Both the position numbers and the translations under genes were made by a program. Below, piece by piece: positions 12,560-13,087 of a stretch of DNA of 13,087 bases; position 1 is the first letter of the stretch; each line of letters opens with the position of its first letter. The DNA is from Clostridiales bacterium. GTDB lineage: Bacteria > Bacillota > Clostridia > Oscillospirales > Acutalibacteraceae. The notes beneath the pieces are model-generated. The model did no database searches, had not been told where the DNA came from, and saw only the letters and a program-made list of their open reading frames with translations. The DNA lies in the NCBI GenBank assembly GCA_022791355.1, contig JAAVYX010000013.1, positions 1 through 13,087 on the forward strand, written 5' to 3'.

Positions 12560-13087
12560 CTAACTAAATGTAAAAACTTGGCTAAACACATGAGGCGGCG
12601 CATCAAAAGCCGCATTACCTACTTGCCATCTCGTATCAACTGTCAAAGGAGATTTATAAAGTTTGTTGCGCTGATTTTCAAATAAGTAATATACCTCTGA
12701 AGCGCTTTGAGATGACTGACTTCTATATTGCCCAGACCGATCTAAGTCGCCGTTGATATTGTTATAAACATGAGCGGCTGTGATACGGTTTCCAAAAATA
12801 TTTGGTTCAAATTGCGAAGTTCGAACCTCAGTAACTATTTTATGCGTATACTTGTTAGTAGCTGCATTTGTATACGAGATGCTGAACTTCATATTGATAC
12901 TTGGAACTATACAAAAATCTCCGTCGAAATCGTATAAATAAAAATTACTGTATTTTGCTTCTTTTCCGGCTACATACGATTCGGCTTTTCCAAACACCCA
13001 CTTCTGGTTGGGCGCCCCGCCGTAGCCCCAGGTTTTGACCGGCGCGCAGTTATCCGTGTTTCCGCTGGCCGATTCCAATACATACTC
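12560..13087 (-). CDS. Ricin-B-like lectin domain protein, C-terminal part
   Basis: The frame is open to the right edge of the window, so only the last 175 codons are seen. The TTG at 13078 is an internal codon, since EYV precedes it in frame. The first part, YVLESASGNTDN followed by WGYGGAPNQKWVF, looks like the end of a ricin-type beta-trefoil repeat with its QxW motif, a sugar-binding module of secreted proteins. The remaining 140 residues or so are rich in Tyr, Phe, Asn and Ser and look beta-structured. I do not recognise that part. Its DNA is clearly more AT-rich than the lectin part and the neighbouring genes. The stop lies 12 nt before the ATG of the SurA-N-like lipoprotein gene, and the lipoprotein's ribosome binding site overlaps the stop. 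Confidence 0.75.
   Translation of the reverse strand, partial: EYVLESASGNTDNCAPVKTWGYGGAPNQKWVFGKAESYVAGKEAKYSNFYLYDFDGDFCIVPSINMKFSISYTNAATNKYTHKIVTEVRTSQFEPNIFGNRITAAHVYNNINGDLDRSGQYRSQSSQSASEVYYLFENQRNKLYKSPLTVDTRWQVGNAAFDAPPHVFSQVFTFS

Overview
The window reads as chromosomal DNA of a strictly anaerobic Gram-positive bacterium, most likely a Clostridia member of the Oscillospiraceae/Ruminococcaceae type. The reasons are consensus TTGACA/TATAAT-like promoters, strong AGGAGG-type ribosome binding sites, a class III (oxygen-sensitive) ribonucleotide reductase with its activase, a superoxide reductase, an AgrC/AgrA-type two-component system, a tRNA gene with an encoded CCA end, and roughly 50% GC with AT-rich intergenic DNA. 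The exact species cannot be told from the sequence alone.

Layout, left to right. (1) 1-641, minus: the N-terminus of a secreted carbohydrate-binding/glycosidase-like protein, with a promoter and a hairpin-rich leader at 642-786. (2) 912-1076, plus: a complete tRNA-Gly(CCC) unit with promoter, gene and terminator. (3) 1080-1600: decayed DNA, including a frameshifted gene remnant. (4) 1579-4289, minus: a small coiled-coil protein gene lies downstream of a histidine kinase/LytTR response regulator pair (transcribed regulator, then kinase). No agrB or agrD is visible. (5) 4290-4937: non-coding, ending in the cysK terminator. (6) 4938-6025, minus: cysK with a clear promoter and a palindrome at the predicted start of transcription. 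(7) 6026-6912: gene-poor decayed DNA with an Rhs/YD-repeat fragment. (8) 6913-10747, minus: nrdD, nrdG and a superoxide reductase gene. nrdD and nrdG are separated by about 530 nt that hold a dense set of hairpins and repeated units. (9) 10926-11727, plus: a Crp/Fnr-family regulator divergent from nrdD. (10) 11792-13087, minus: a SurA-N-like lipoprotein gene directly downstream of a ricin-B-like lectin gene that runs off the window.

Functionally, the most coherent block is the Crp/Fnr regulator - nrdD - nrdG - superoxide reductase neighbourhood. It joins deoxynucleotide synthesis by an oxygen-labile glycyl-radical enzyme, the radical-SAM protein that activates it, an enzyme that removes superoxide, and a regulator. 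A perfect 16-bp palindrome between nrdD and the regulator gene contains a hexamer that can act as the -35 box in both directions.

The most unusual signal is a hairpin-bearing repeat unit found three times: once in the predicted leader of the secreted-protein gene and twice in tandem between nrdG and nrdD. Its second stem keeps pairing although its sequence differs between copies. No complete new defence or mobile system is visible.
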